This document shows, one piece after another, positions 8,331-16,883 of a stretch of 64,000 bases of DNA; position 1 is the first letter of the stretch, and each line of letters begins with the position of its first letter. The position numbers and the translations under genes were made by a program. A model generated the notes under the pieces. It had not been told where the DNA came from. It saw nothing but the letters and a program-made list of their open reading frames with translations, and did not search any database. Source of the DNA: DATAOG01 sp963798075 (lineage in GTDB: Bacteria > Pseudomonadota > Alphaproteobacteria > Geminicoccales > Geminicoccaceae). Location: contig CAWCRU010000031.1 in the NCBI GenBank assembly GCA_963798075.1, forward strand, positions 75,605-139,604, in the 5' to 3' direction.

Positions 8331-9488
8331 GCGAGCGCCGCCTGCCATTCCGCTCGCACCGCGGGATCCGGCTCGAGCGCGCCGTGGCGCGTCGCGAGTG
8401 CGGCCAGGGTGGCACGCTCCTCGAGCTGAGCGAGCGCCCAGACCGCCATGGCGCGCACGAGCGGCGAGGAATCGGCGAGCCGCTCCAGGGCGACCGCCCC
8501 CAGGCCGGGCTCGCCGCTGTTGCCGATCGCGATCAGGACGTTGCGCACGAAACGGTCGCGCCCGGTACGCTTGATCGGCGAGCCCGCGAAGCGCCGCCGG
8601 AAGGCCGCCTCGTCGAGGCGCGCGAGCTCGGCCAGCGCCGGCGCCCGCAGATCGTCCCGGGCCTTGAGCTTCACCTCGGTCGCCGTCCTGGCGAACTTGT
8701 TCCACGGACAGACCGCGAGGCAGTCGTCGCAGCCATAGATCCGGTTGCCGATCGGGCGCCGGAATTCTTTCGCGATGTGGCCCGCATGCTCGATCGTCAG
8801 GTACGAAATACAGCGGCGCGCATCCAGCTGGTAAGGCGCCGGGAACGCGGCGGTCGGGCAGACGTCGAGACAGGCCCGGCAGGAGCCGCAATGATCGACC
8901 TCCGGCGGGTCGGGCTCGAGCTCGAGATCGGTCAGGATCTCGCCGAGGAACAGCCACGACCCGAAAGTCGCGGGAAACGAGGTTGCTGTGCTTGCCCTGC
9001 CAGCCGATCCCGGCCGCCTGCGCGAGCGGCTTCTCCAGGATCGGCGCGGTATCGACGAACACCTTGGCCTCGGCGCCGAAGCGCCCGTGCAGCCAGCCGG
9101 CGAGTTGCTTGAGGCGGCCCTTGATCAGCTCGTGATAGTCGCGGTGCCGGGCGTAGACCGAGATCGCGCCGCGCTCGCGTCGCTCCACAATCGCAAGCGG
9201 ATCCTCGTCGGGGCCGTAGTTCATGCCGAGCACGATCGCGCTCGCCGCGTTCGGCCAGAGCGCCTTCGGGCTCTGGCGGCGCTCGGGATCGCGCGCGAGC
9301 CAGGTCATGTCTCCCTGGCGCCCTTCCGCGAGGTAGTGGCGATAGGCGCTCTGGACCGTTCGCGGCAGGTCGGGCGCGGCAAAGCCCACCGCATCGAAAC
9401 CGAGCGCCATCGCCCGCGCGCGGAGTGCTGCTTTGATCCGACCCTGATCGGTCGGCGCCGCCCGGACTCGCTGCAGGATCGCCGCCAT
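8327..9488 (-). pseudogene. queG: Epoxyqueuosine reductase QueG, one frameshift
   Basis: QueG reduces epoxyqueuosine to queuosine in tRNA using cobalamin and two [4Fe-4S] clusters. The N-terminal frame reads FDAVGFAAPDLPRTVQ, AIVLGMNYGPDEDP, ISVYARHRDYHELIKGRL and WQGKHSNLVSRDF. Just after that, near 8967-8971, one extra base shifts the frame. The correct continuation in the next frame is GSWLFLGEILTDLELEPD, then cluster motifs CGSCRACLDVCPT and YGCDDCLAVCPWNKF, and a C-terminal HEAT-like region ending QAALA at 8327. All catalytic elements are present if the base is removed, so this may be a sequencing error. The ATG at 9488 is upstream of a typical start; the gene is coupled to the SDR gene by ATGA. 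Confidence 0.85.
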
Positions 9489-9584
9489 GGCGTCTAAGGT
9501 AGCGCCGCCCGGGCCAAAAGACGAGCCGCGCCGCTCGCCTCAGATCAGCTCGAACTCGTCGACTTGGCAAGTCTCCTTACGTTT

Positions 9585-10250
9585 TCAAAAATCCAGGTCA
9601 TCGTATTGAGGGGCGGGCTTGAGACCGGGCAGCCGGTCCTGCAAGAGAGGCCGGAAACTCGGCCGCGACTTGATCCTTGCGTACCAGAGCTTGGCGCCCG
9701 GGTGGCGCTCCCAGGGCACGTCGCCGAGATAGTCGAGCACCGAGAGTTGGGCCGCGGCGGCGACATCGGCCAGACTCAGGGCGTCGCCCGCCAGCCAGTT
9801 GCGCTGCTCGTACAGGAAGCCGATGTACTCGAGATGGGCGTGGATGTTGCCGAGCCCGGCCCGGACCGCGGTCGAGTTCGGGGTGCCATTGCCGTTCATG
9901 CGCTTGATCAGCTTCTCGCGCCAGACCAGCTCGGTGACCTCGCGGTTGAACTTGATGTCGAACCAGGCGACCAGGCGGCGGATCTCGGCCCGGTCCATCA
10001 GGCTCTTGCCGAGCAGGCCGGGCTCCGGCCGGGTTTCGTCGAGATACTCGCAGATCGCCCAGCTGTCGCTGATCACGCGGCCGCGGTCCTCGAGCACCGG
10101 CACCTCGGCAGCCGGATTGAGCGCCGCCAGCGCGTGCTGCTGGTGCCAGGGTTCGACCGTCTCCAGCTCCGGCTGCTCCTCTTTCTCGTGGAGCACGATC
10201 CGGACCTTCCGGGAGAAGGGGCACAGCGGAAAGTGATGCAAGCGCAACAT
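9585..10250 (-). CDS. Glutathione S-transferase family protein
   Basis: 221 residues. The thioredoxin-like N-domain begins MLRLHHFPLCPFSRKVRI, with a CPFS-type active-site start, and has AEVPVLEDRG (cis-Pro) and the glutathione-binding ISDSWAICEYLDE. The alpha-helical C-domain has NWLAGDALSLADVAAAAQL, the conserved N-capping box of GSTs. The class cannot be fixed. It is first in a same-strand run with queG, the SDR gene and the GH30 gene; the 96-base gap to queG holds no obvious terminator. Confidence 0.88.
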   Translation of the reverse strand: MLRLHHFPLCPFSRKVRIVLHEKEEQPELETVEPWHQQHALAALNPAAEVPVLEDRGRVISDSWAICEYLDETRPEPGLLGKSLMDRAEIRRLVAWFDIKFNREVTELVWREKLIKRMNGNGTPNSTAVRAGLGNIHAHLEYIGFLYEQRNWLAGDALSLADVAAAAQLSVLDYLGDVPWERHPGAKLWYARIKSRPSFRPLLQDRLPGLKPAPQYDDLDF

Positions 10251-10350
10251 GGGCGATTAGTTAGCTGAATCTTGTGGTTGCAGGCAAGCGTTTAGACAAG
10301 CCTTGAGCGTCGCAGCTCGAACCGGCCGGGAACCGCGCCGCGCGTCCGCC

Positions 10351-10821
10351 TCAAAGGGCGTCCAGCAAGGTCCTCTCGAGCACCCCCGTCGACCGGCAGG
10401 GCTGCATGAACGGCAGGTTCCGATAGGGGTCGATCTGCTCCTCGGTGAAGCGCGCCACGAGCCCCACCTCGGTCGTGTCGCCGGCTTCCTGGAGAGCGAT
10501 CTTGAGGCTCAGGTCGCGGGCGACCGGCCGCGCCCGCGTCGGCCGCGCGCTGTTGCTGGTGTGGTCGATCACCCAGGCGCGCTTGCAATCGGCCCAGCCC
10601 ATGTCATCGAACGCGTGCCGCTCGGCCTCCAGCCAGCCGCTCTCGGGGTCGGCCTCGGTCGGGGCGATCGCATGGCGCTCCAGGAACACCAGGATCTCGT
10701 CCCAGATGACCGGCCTCGCCTTGGCGTAGCTCCGCGTCTGCTCGACGTGATAGACCCGCGGCGGCGCCTGGCAGGCGGCGAGCAGCGCCGCCAGCAGCAG
10801 GGCTGCGATGCGAGCGCTCAT
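10351..10821 (-). CDS. Putative lipoprotein, 156 aa, unknown function
   Basis: The N-terminus MSARIAALLLAALLAACQAPP is a lipoprotein signal peptide with lipobox LAAC (Cys at residue 17). The mature domain has Tyr/Arg-rich VYHVEQTRSYAKARPVIWDE, a DDMGWADC segment and a KIALQEAG...EVGLVARFTEEQIDPYRN strand pair. The layout suggests a small alpha/beta periplasmic domain, but I do not recognise it. It lies 21 bases downstream of glcE on the same strand and is probably cotranscribed. Confidence 0.7.
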   Translation of the reverse strand: MSARIAALLLAALLAACQAPPRVYHVEQTRSYAKARPVIWDEILVFLERHAIAPTEADPESGWLEAERHAFDDMGWADCKRAWVIDHTSNSARPTRARPVARDLSLKIALQEAGDTTEVGLVARFTEEQIDPYRNLPFMQPCRSTGVLERTLLDAL

Positions 10822-10842
10822 CGGTCGCTCCCGGCGGTCGGC

Positions 10843-12072
10843 TCAAAGCCCGGCATACATTCGGCCGGGATTGAGAATCCGTTCTGGATCGAAGCTGTCC
10901 TTGACCCTCGCGGTCAGGCGGGCGAGCGCCGGTGCCTGCGGCTGGAAGACCGGCACCGCCCGCCGCAGCGCCGCGCTGCCGCGAACGAGGGTCGCATGGC
11001 CGTCCGCTCCGGCGAGCGCCGCCCGAATCGCCGCCTCGCCGCCATCCCCGGCCTCGGCATCCTGCACCGCGAGCCAGAGCAGGCCGCCCGCCCAGTCGGC
11101 GAGCCAGGCGAGGCCGAGCTCGCGCTCGAGCCGATCGATCAGCGCGCTGCCGGCGGTCGGTGCAAGCGAGACCCGCCAGAGCGCCGGCGCGTCAGCGGGC
11201 AGCAGCGCCACGTCCCGGATCTCGCGCCAGAGCGTGGCCGACGCGGCGGCATCCAGCCGGTCGAGCTCGCCGCCCTCGGCGATCAGGAGCCGGCCCAGCG
11301 CCTCGGCGCGGTAGCGGACCGAGGGGACGGGTCCCTCGAGCCGGAGTGCGGCGGCCCCGGTGGCCGCGGCCGCGACCGACCCGATCGCCGAGCCTGCCGC
11401 AGCGGCCGCCGGCAGATAGGCGGCGCCGGCGACGTCATGGGCGCTGCCGAGCGCCTGGCGCAGCGCTGCGAAGCCGCGCTCGCGCCCGAGCCCCGCCAGG
11501 AGCAGCGTCCAGGTCTCCTCGGCCGCCGGCAGGACCTTGAAGGTCAGCTCGGTCATGACCGCAAGCGTGCCGAAGCTGCCGGTCAAGAGCTTGGCCAGAT
11601 CGTAGCCGGTGACGTTCTTGACCACGCGGCCGCCGGACTTGATCAGATCGCCGCGCCCGGTCACCGCCTGAACGCCCAAGAGATGGTCGCGCGCGGCCCC
11701 CGCCTTGATCCGCCTCGGCCCGGCGAGGTTGCAGGCGAACACGCCGCCGATCGTCGCCTGGCCCGCGTCGCCGCCGAGCAGCCGGCCATAGTCCGGCGGC
11801 TCGAAGGCGAGCTGCTGCTGGTTGGCCTCGAGGCTCGCCACGATCTCGGCGAGCGGCGTGCCGCAGGCGGCCGCCATCACCAGCTCCTCGGGCTCATACA
11901 GGCCGATCCCGGCCAGCCGGTCGACCTGGACCGCCCTCTCGAGCTCGAGCGGCCGGCCGAGGCCGCGCTTGGAGCCTCGCCCCAGAACCTCGAGCGGCGT
12001 GCCGGCCGCGAGCGCCGCGGCGACCGCCTCCCGCACCTCGGCCGCGGTGCTCGCCCGAATCGGCTCGGACAT
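10843..12072 (-). CDS. glcE: Glycolate oxidase FAD-binding subunit GlcE
   Basis: 409 residues with a PCMH-type FAD domain. It has LEVLGRGSKRGLGRPL (pyrophosphate loop), IASLEANQQQLAFEPPDY-like strands, GGVFACNLAGPRR and GRVVKNVTGYDLAKLLTGSFGTL, all characteristic of GlcE. GlcE is one of three subunits (GlcDEF) of membrane-associated glycolate oxidase, which makes glyoxylate. Neither glcD nor glcF is in the window; downstream is a small lipoprotein and upstream is the sugar ABC ATPase (gap 21 bases). Either glcDF lie elsewhere, or this copy serves another hydroxy acid linked to the imported sugar. Confidence 0.85.
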   Translation of the reverse strand: MSEPIRASTAAEVREAVAAALAAGTPLEVLGRGSKRGLGRPLELERAVQVDRLAGIGLYEPEELVMAAACGTPLAEIVASLEANQQQLAFEPPDYGRLLGGDAGQATIGGVFACNLAGPRRIKAGAARDHLLGVQAVTGRGDLIKSGGRVVKNVTGYDLAKLLTGSFGTLAVMTELTFKVLPAAEETWTLLLAGLGRERGFAALRQALGSAHDVAGAAYLPAAAAAGSAIGSVAAAATGAAALRLEGPVPSVRYRAEALGRLLIAEGGELDRLDAAASATLWREIRDVALLPADAPALWRVSLAPTAGSALIDRLERELGLAWLADWAGGLLWLAVQDAEAGDGGEAAIRAALAGADGHATLVRGSAALRRAVPVFQPQAPALARLTARVKDSFDPERILNPGRMYAGL

Positions 12073-12093
12073 GCTTTCCCGCCGCCCTCGACG

Positions 12094-12873
12094 TCAGGCG
12101 GCGGCGCTCTCGGCGCCCACCATCAGCCTGACGATCTCGTCGTGGTCGGTCTCGGCGGTGCGCCGCTCGCCGGCGGCGCGGCCGCGCCGAAGGACCAGGA
12201 TCCGGTCGGCGACCGCAAAGATGTCGACCAGGTTGTGCGAGATGAAGACCACGCCCACGGCCTGCGCCTTGAGGCGCTGGATCAGTTCCCGGACCTTGCG
12301 CTGCTCGGGCACGCCCAGTGCTGCCGTCGGCTCGTCCATGATCAGGACCGCTGCCTGCCAGTAGATCGCGCGGCCGATCGCGACCGCTTGGCGCTGGCCG
12401 CCCGAAAGGGTGCGCACCGGCAGCGTGAGCTTGGCGGGCGGGATCTCGATCTCGAGCGTGCGCAGGACCTCTCGCGCGGCGTCGCGCATGCGTCTGCGAT
12501 CGATCGCCGGCAGCAGGCCCAGGCGCCGGATCGCGGGCTCCCGTCCCAAAAAGACATTCGCCCCGACGTCCAGATTGTCCGCCAGCGCCAGATCCTGATA
12601 GATCGTCTCGATGCCGAGCGTGCGCGCCTCGCGCGGGTTGGCGAGCAGGATCGGCCGGCCTTTGTATAAGATCTCGCCCTCATCGGGCTGGTGGACGCCC
12701 GAGATGCATTTGATCAGCGTCGATTTGCCGGCGCCGTTATCGCCGGCAAGCGCCAGCACCTCGCCGCCATGGAGCGCGAACGAGACCCGCTGCAGCGCCT
12801 GGACGCCGCCGAAGCGCTTCGAGATGCCCCGCACCTCGAGCAGTGCGCCGCCCTTCAAAGGCTCAGGCGTCAT
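12094..12873 (-). CDS. Sugar ABC transporter ATP-binding protein (single-domain, FrcA-like)
   Basis: 259 residues, one ABC domain: Walker A GDNGAGKSTLIK, Q-loop YQDLALADNLDVGAN, signature LSGGQRQAVAIGRA, Walker B VLIMDEPTAALG and H-loop VVFISHNLVDIF. Ribose-type importers usually have a double-domain ATPase of about 500 residues; this single-domain form, like FrcA, works as a homodimer. It overlaps the permease gene by 11 bases and is followed by glcE after 21 bases. It energises uptake through the adjacent permease with the binding protein at 15113-16090. Confidence 0.88.
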   Translation of the reverse strand: MTPEPLKGGALLEVRGISKRFGGVQALQRVSFALHGGEVLALAGDNGAGKSTLIKCISGVHQPDEGEILYKGRPILLANPREARTLGIETIYQDLALADNLDVGANVFLGREPAIRRLGLLPAIDRRRMRDAAREVLRTLEIEIPPAKLTLPVRTLSGGQRQAVAIGRAIYWQAAVLIMDEPTAALGVPEQRKVRELIQRLKAQAVGVVFISHNLVDIFAVADRILVLRRGRAAGERRTAETDHDEIVRLMVGAESAAA

Positions 12874-13894
12874 CCTGGATCTCCCCCCTGAGCCGGCTCT
12901 GAGACTGGTCGACCAGCACCGAGACGATGATCACCACGCCGACGGCGACGAACTGCCAGAACGGCTCGACGTCGATGAACACGAGGCCATACTGGATCAC
13001 CGCGATGATCAGCGCGCCGATCACGGTGCCGATGATCGTGCCCGAGCCGCCGAACAGGCTGGCGCCGCCGATCACGACCGCGGCGATCGAATCCAGGAGC
13101 AGCGGCTCGCCCGCCTGGGCGGCGCCGGCCGAGAAGCGCGCCGTGTAGATCATCCCGGCGACCCCGGCGCAGGCGGCCGAGATCAGGTAGATCGCCATGG
13201 TGTGGCGCCGCACGTTGATGCCCGAGCGCAGCGCCGCCGTACGATTGCCGCCGATCGCGTAGGTGTACTGGCCAAAGCGGGTCTGGGAGAGCACGTAGTG
13301 CAGGGCGAGGACCACGGCGATCGTGATCAGGACCGGCACCGGCACGCCGAGCACTTTCGCGCTGCCCATCTGGAACAGCCAGGGATTGTTGACCGGCACG
13401 GTCGTGCCATGGGCGGCGAGGAAGCCGGTGCCGCGCGCGACCCCGAACATGCCGAGCGTGCCGATGAAGGCCGGGACCCGCAGGCGCGCGATCAGGAAGC
13501 CGTTGATCACGCCCGGGATCAGGGCGATCAGGAAGGCCGCCAGCAGGCCGCAGAGCAGGGCGATCTCGGGCGGCACCCCGGCCAGCGATTGCATCACGCG
13601 CGCCATGACCACCGCGCACAGGCCCATGACGTAGCCGACCGAGAGGTCGATGCCGCCCGCGATGATCACGAAGGTCTGGCCGAGCCCGAGCAGCAGGGGG
13701 GCGGCCGCGAACATGGCGATGCTCTGGACGTTGAAGCCGTTGAGCAGGAACGAGATGCCGTAGGCCGCGCGCGCCCAGCTCTCGAAGAATATCACCAGCG
13801 CCAGGAGGAACAGCCAGGACCAGGCGGCCGCCAGGAAGCGCAGCCAGGGATGCTGGGCCTCGTCCGCCGCCGCGGGCGCCGCGCTTACCGCCAC
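12863..13894 (-). CDS. Sugar ABC transporter permease (RbsC/FrcC family)
   Basis: About 343 residues with 8-10 hydrophobic segments. The family hallmarks are GQTFVIIAGGIDLSVGYVMG (the ATPase-coupling region), YAIGGNRTAALRSGINV and GGASLFGGSGTIIGTVIGAL. The GTG at 13894 is chosen because a GGGGGTGA ribosome site lies just before it; the upstream extension is arginine-rich and carries no membrane segment. It forms the pore for the sugar system with the overlapping ATPase gene. It is separated from its binding protein gene by an unrelated EEP-family gene. Confidence 0.87.
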   Translation of the reverse strand: MAVSAAPAAADEAQHPWLRFLAAAWSWLFLLALVIFFESWARAAYGISFLLNGFNVQSIAMFAAAPLLLGLGQTFVIIAGGIDLSVGYVMGLCAVVMARVMQSLAGVPPEIALLCGLLAAFLIALIPGVINGFLIARLRVPAFIGTLGMFGVARGTGFLAAHGTTVPVNNPWLFQMGSAKVLGVPVPVLITIAVVLALHYVLSQTRFGQYTYAIGGNRTAALRSGINVRRHTMAIYLISAACAGVAGMIYTARFSAGAAQAGEPLLLDSIAAVVIGGASLFGGSGTIIGTVIGALIIAVIQYGLVFIDVEPFWQFVAVGVVIIVSVLVDQSQSRLRGEIQDDA

Positions 13895-14076
13895 CCCGTC
13901 ACCCCCAGCGCGCCGGCGCTGCCGCCGCCGATCGGATTGCCCGCGACCATCGCCTCCCTCCCGAGCCGAGCCTGATCGGCGCACAATCGGAGCCCGGACC
14001 GGCCCCGGTCAAGGTCCAATCGGCGAGCCGGCCCTGCCGGCCGTCGATGGCCGGTCCGGTCGGTCATCTGTGAGCC

Positions 14077-15021
14077 TCAAACGCTCGAAAGGAGGCGCAG
14101 GTCGGCGATGATCGGGTAGTGATCGGAGCCGAGCGCGGGGCCGCGCCGCAGGCTCGTGACCACCCACGGACCCTTGAGCAGAACATGGTCGATCGGGATC
14201 CGCGCCGGCCGCAACCAGCGCGGCCAGCTCGCGACGTAGCCTTGGCCGTCGGCCGCATTGCGCAGCCCGGCCGTCCTGACCAGGTCCCGAAGATGCGGCG
14301 ACCAGGGCGTGGTATTGAAGTCTCCCGCCACGATCACCGGTCGATCGGTCCGGGTCACGATCTCGGCGATCCGCACAAGCTCGCGCCGCCGGCGGTAGCC
14401 GGGCGCGCCCGACGCGGCCATGGAGGAATGAACGCCCGCCAACACGAGGGTCTGGCCGCCGACCGCGAGCTCCACGGCCAGATAGGGCTGCCGACCGCGC
14501 GGGCGCACGCCGTCCTCGCGCATGACGTCTTCGGTCACGATCGGAAAGCGGCTGAACAGGAAGACCGGCGGGGCCTCGGGCCAGCTCCGTGGCACCTGAT
14601 AGGGGTAGGGCCTGCCGAGGTCGGCAACGACCTGCCGCCAGCGCCAGCGCTTGGCGTCGACCAGCACGACCAGATCGGCGTCGCTCGCGCGCACGAACTG
14701 GAACACCGCCTCGGGCGTCCGGTTGTCCGCCAGAACGTTGATGGTCAGAATACGCAAGGGCATCCCATCGGCCACCGCCGGGGGCACGCCCAGCCAGAGA
14801 GCCCTGATCGCAAAGCCGTGCACCAGCGCCACGACGGCGAGCACGGCCGCCGTCGGCCAGGCCCCCGTCGCCAGGGCGAGCAGGCCGACCGACGCAGCCA
14901 CAATGACGTATTGCAGCCGGAAATGACTGAACAGATCGAACACCCACCACAGCCTGGCCGCGAGCGCGAATAGCGTCGCCAGGACCAGCCCGGCGGTCGC
15001 CGCCGCCAGAATCAGGTTCAT
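14077..15021 (-). CDS. Endonuclease/exonuclease/phosphatase family membrane protein
   Basis: 314 residues. Two or three N-terminal hydrophobic segments (starting MNLILAAATAGLVLATLF, then YVIVAASVGLLALATG) precede an EEP domain (PF03372): LRILTINVLADN, DADLVVLVDAK, GVHSSMA, VIVAGDFNTTPWSPHL with the catalytic Asp/Asn, and GSDHYPIIADL with the final Asp-His pair. Similar proteins are membrane-anchored phosphodiesterases of unknown target. The ATG at 15021 starts directly at the first membrane helix; the longer frame is Pro/Ala-rich. It sits inside the sugar ABC run, between the binding protein and the permease, an unusual place for this family. Confidence 0.82.
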   Translation of the reverse strand: MNLILAAATAGLVLATLFALAARLWWVFDLFSHFRLQYVIVAASVGLLALATGAWPTAAVLAVVALVHGFAIRALWLGVPPAVADGMPLRILTINVLADNRTPEAVFQFVRASDADLVVLVDAKRWRWRQVVADLGRPYPYQVPRSWPEAPPVFLFSRFPIVTEDVMREDGVRPRGRQPYLAVELAVGGQTLVLAGVHSSMAASGAPGYRRRRELVRIAEIVTRTDRPVIVAGDFNTTPWSPHLRDLVRTAGLRNAADGQGYVASWPRWLRPARIPIDHVLLKGPWVVTSLRRGPALGSDHYPIIADLRLLSSV

Positions 15022-15112
15022 GCCGAACCTGACGCTGGCGACGGCGTGCGACGCTCCCGCGGCCGCGGCAAGGGGTGGGGCGCGCGCCCGCCCCCCAGCC
15101 GCCGGCTCCGGA

Positions 15113-16090
15113 TCAGTCGGAGTAGACGAACTTGCGGATCTCGGGGTCGTCGATGTTGTCGGCATCCATGACCGTGAAGCCGGTGCCGATGCGGATCGGG
15201 ACCGATTCTCCGGTTACCGCGGCAAAGGCGGTCATCACGCCGAAATAGCCGATCTCGGCCGGATGCTGGGCGATCGCGAGGTCGATCAGGCCGGACTTGA
15301 GGTCGTCGATCATCCGCTGCGGCGCGTCGAACGCAACCACGCGGATCGTCCCGGTCTTGCCGACCCCCTTGACGCCGTCGGCGGCGCCGATCGCCGAGAA
15401 CAGGTTGGCGCCGAACACGCCCGCGAGATCGGCGTTGCGTGCGAACACCGCCTGCAGCTGGGCGGCCGCCTTGTTGGCGTCGTCGTCGTTGAACTGGGTC
15501 TCGAGCACGCTGATGTCGGGGTACAGCTCCTTCATCGCGAGCTTGAAGCCCTCCTCGCGCTGATCGGTGGTCGAGATCCCGGGCTTGACGTTCGACACGT
15601 AGACCTTGCCCTTGCCGTCCAGGGTCTTGCCGAGCGCGAGCCCGGCCAGGAAGCCGCCGAACACGTTGTCGGAGGCGACGTAGGACAGCGGAAAGTCGCC
15701 CGCGCCGCCGCCGTCCTGGTACTTGCCGTCGTCGATGAAGGTGTCGACGGTGATCACCTTGATGCCCGCGTCGACCGCCTGCTTGAGGGGCGCTATCAGC
15801 TGCTGCTTGTCGGTCGGCGCGATCAGGATGGCATCGGGATGGCGCGCGATCACCGCGTTCAGGACCGGCACCTGCACGGTCGGGTTGAAGTCAGGCCCGC
15901 CCTGGAAGATCAGCTCGGCACCGAGCGCGTCGGCGGCGCGCTGCGCGCCTTTGTGCATGGTGATGTAGAAGGCGTCGGTGGTCAGGCCCGGAATCAGCGC
16001 GATGACCGGCTTGTTCTGGGCTGAAGCGTGGTCGGCGGGGCCGGCGACCAGCAGGATCGCGCCGAAGGCCGCGGCGAGCAACTGTCTCAT
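15113..16090 (-). CDS. Periplasmic sugar-binding protein of ABC transporter (RbsB family)
   Basis: 325 residues with a Sec signal peptide (MRQLLAAAFGAILLVAG, cleavage predicted after ASA near residue 24). The mature protein has the ribose-binding-like fold: VIALIPGLTTDAFYITMHKG, AVIARHPDAILIAPTDKQQL, VITVDTFIDDG, and VVAFDAPQRMIDDLKSGLIDLAIAQ near the C-terminus. GGAGG lies five bases before the ATG. It is the first gene of the run with the EEP protein, permease and ATPase, and delivers a pentose or related ligand; the ligand is not identifiable. Confidence 0.88.
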   Translation of the reverse strand: MRQLLAAAFGAILLVAGPADHASAQNKPVIALIPGLTTDAFYITMHKGAQRAADALGAELIFQGGPDFNPTVQVPVLNAVIARHPDAILIAPTDKQQLIAPLKQAVDAGIKVITVDTFIDDGKYQDGGGAGDFPLSYVASDNVFGGFLAGLALGKTLDGKGKVYVSNVKPGISTTDQREEGFKLAMKELYPDISVLETQFNDDDANKAAAQLQAVFARNADLAGVFGANLFSAIGAADGVKGVGKTGTIRVVAFDAPQRMIDDLKSGLIDLAIAQHPAEIGYFGVMTAFAAVTGESVPIRIGTGFTVMDADNIDDPEIRKFVYSD

Positions 16091-16253
16091 GGTGACCTCC
16101 CTGGATGCAGCGCCCTTGCTGATCGCGGCGCCAGAGCGCCGGCACCGCCGCGAGGGTTGGCCCGAGATTATCGGAGGCCCGAGCCGTCGGCAAGCGGCCG
16201 GCGCACCCGCCAGTGCGGGTCAGGCTCGAGACGAAGCCTTCTCCTCACGCCGA

Positions 16254-16781
16254 TCATGGCTCCCGACCAGGGGCCGCCGCACGAGGGCTCGAAGGGATCG
16301 ACTTGCTCATGAGCACGTAGTCGAGCTCGACCGCCGCGCGCACCGGCCAGCGCGCGAGGCGCACCCGCCGGTAGTCCAGCGCTTGGTAGAAGGGGACCGC
16401 GTTCAGGCTCGACCAGACGTCGAAGCGATGGCGCCTGGCCGCCGCCGCGGCGGCTTCCGCGGCCTCGAGCAGGCGGCGGCCGATGCCGCGGCGCACGTGG
16501 TCGGGGTGCACGAACAGATAGCGGATCCAGGCGACCTCGGCCTCGAGGCTGTCCGGCGACCAGCCACCGACGCCAAGGCGCAGGCCAGCCTGCTCGGCGA
16601 CGAAGAACTGGCCGTCCTCGAGCAGCACGTGCTTGAACTCGTGACCGACCCGCGCCCAGGCCCTGGCCTTGGCCTCGCCGTAGGCGGCGATCCCATGCCG
16701 CATGATCGAAGCCTCCTGGAGCGCCGCAATCGGATCGACGTCGGCCGCAGCCACGGCCCGGATCACCAAGGTTTCAGCCAT
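16254..16781 (-). CDS. GNAT-family N-acetyltransferase
   Basis: About 175 residues. It starts AETLVIRAVAAADVDPIAAL and has the acetyl-CoA-binding motif A, IRYLFVHPDHVRRGIGRRLL (R/Q-x-x-G-x-G/A), then WSSLNAVPFYQALDYRRV, as in GNAT enzymes of the YafP/ElaA type. The ATG at 16781 is chosen because the upstream extension is arginine-rich and unlike the family. Acceptor substrate unknown. It lies on the same strand as the downstream sugar-binding protein gene, but 163 bases separate them. Confidence 0.83.
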   Translation of the reverse strand: MAETLVIRAVAAADVDPIAALQEASIMRHGIAAYGEAKARAWARVGHEFKHVLLEDGQFFVAEQAGLRLGVGGWSPDSLEAEVAWIRYLFVHPDHVRRGIGRRLLEAAEAAAAAARRHRFDVWSSLNAVPFYQALDYRRVRLARWPVRAAVELDYVLMSKSIPSSPRAAAPGREP

Positions 16782-16883
16782 GCCTCGACGGTCGCCGCGC
16801 CGCTCAGCCCGCGAACCGGCCGACCGGCACGACCGGGCCCTCCCCAACCAGGGTCTGCGGGCTGGCGAGGCGGCGGACACCCG

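Noticed and set aside
10303..12669. A 788-codon plus-strand open frame
   Set aside because: Antisense to glcE, the lipoprotein and the ABC ATPase. The Arg/Gly/Gln/Asp-rich composition with no domains is typical of shadow frames.
14000..14076. CCGGCC-GTCGAT-GGCCGG hairpin as a terminator
   Set aside because: The stem is only six bases, there is no T-run, and in this GC-rich DNA such pairs are frequent.
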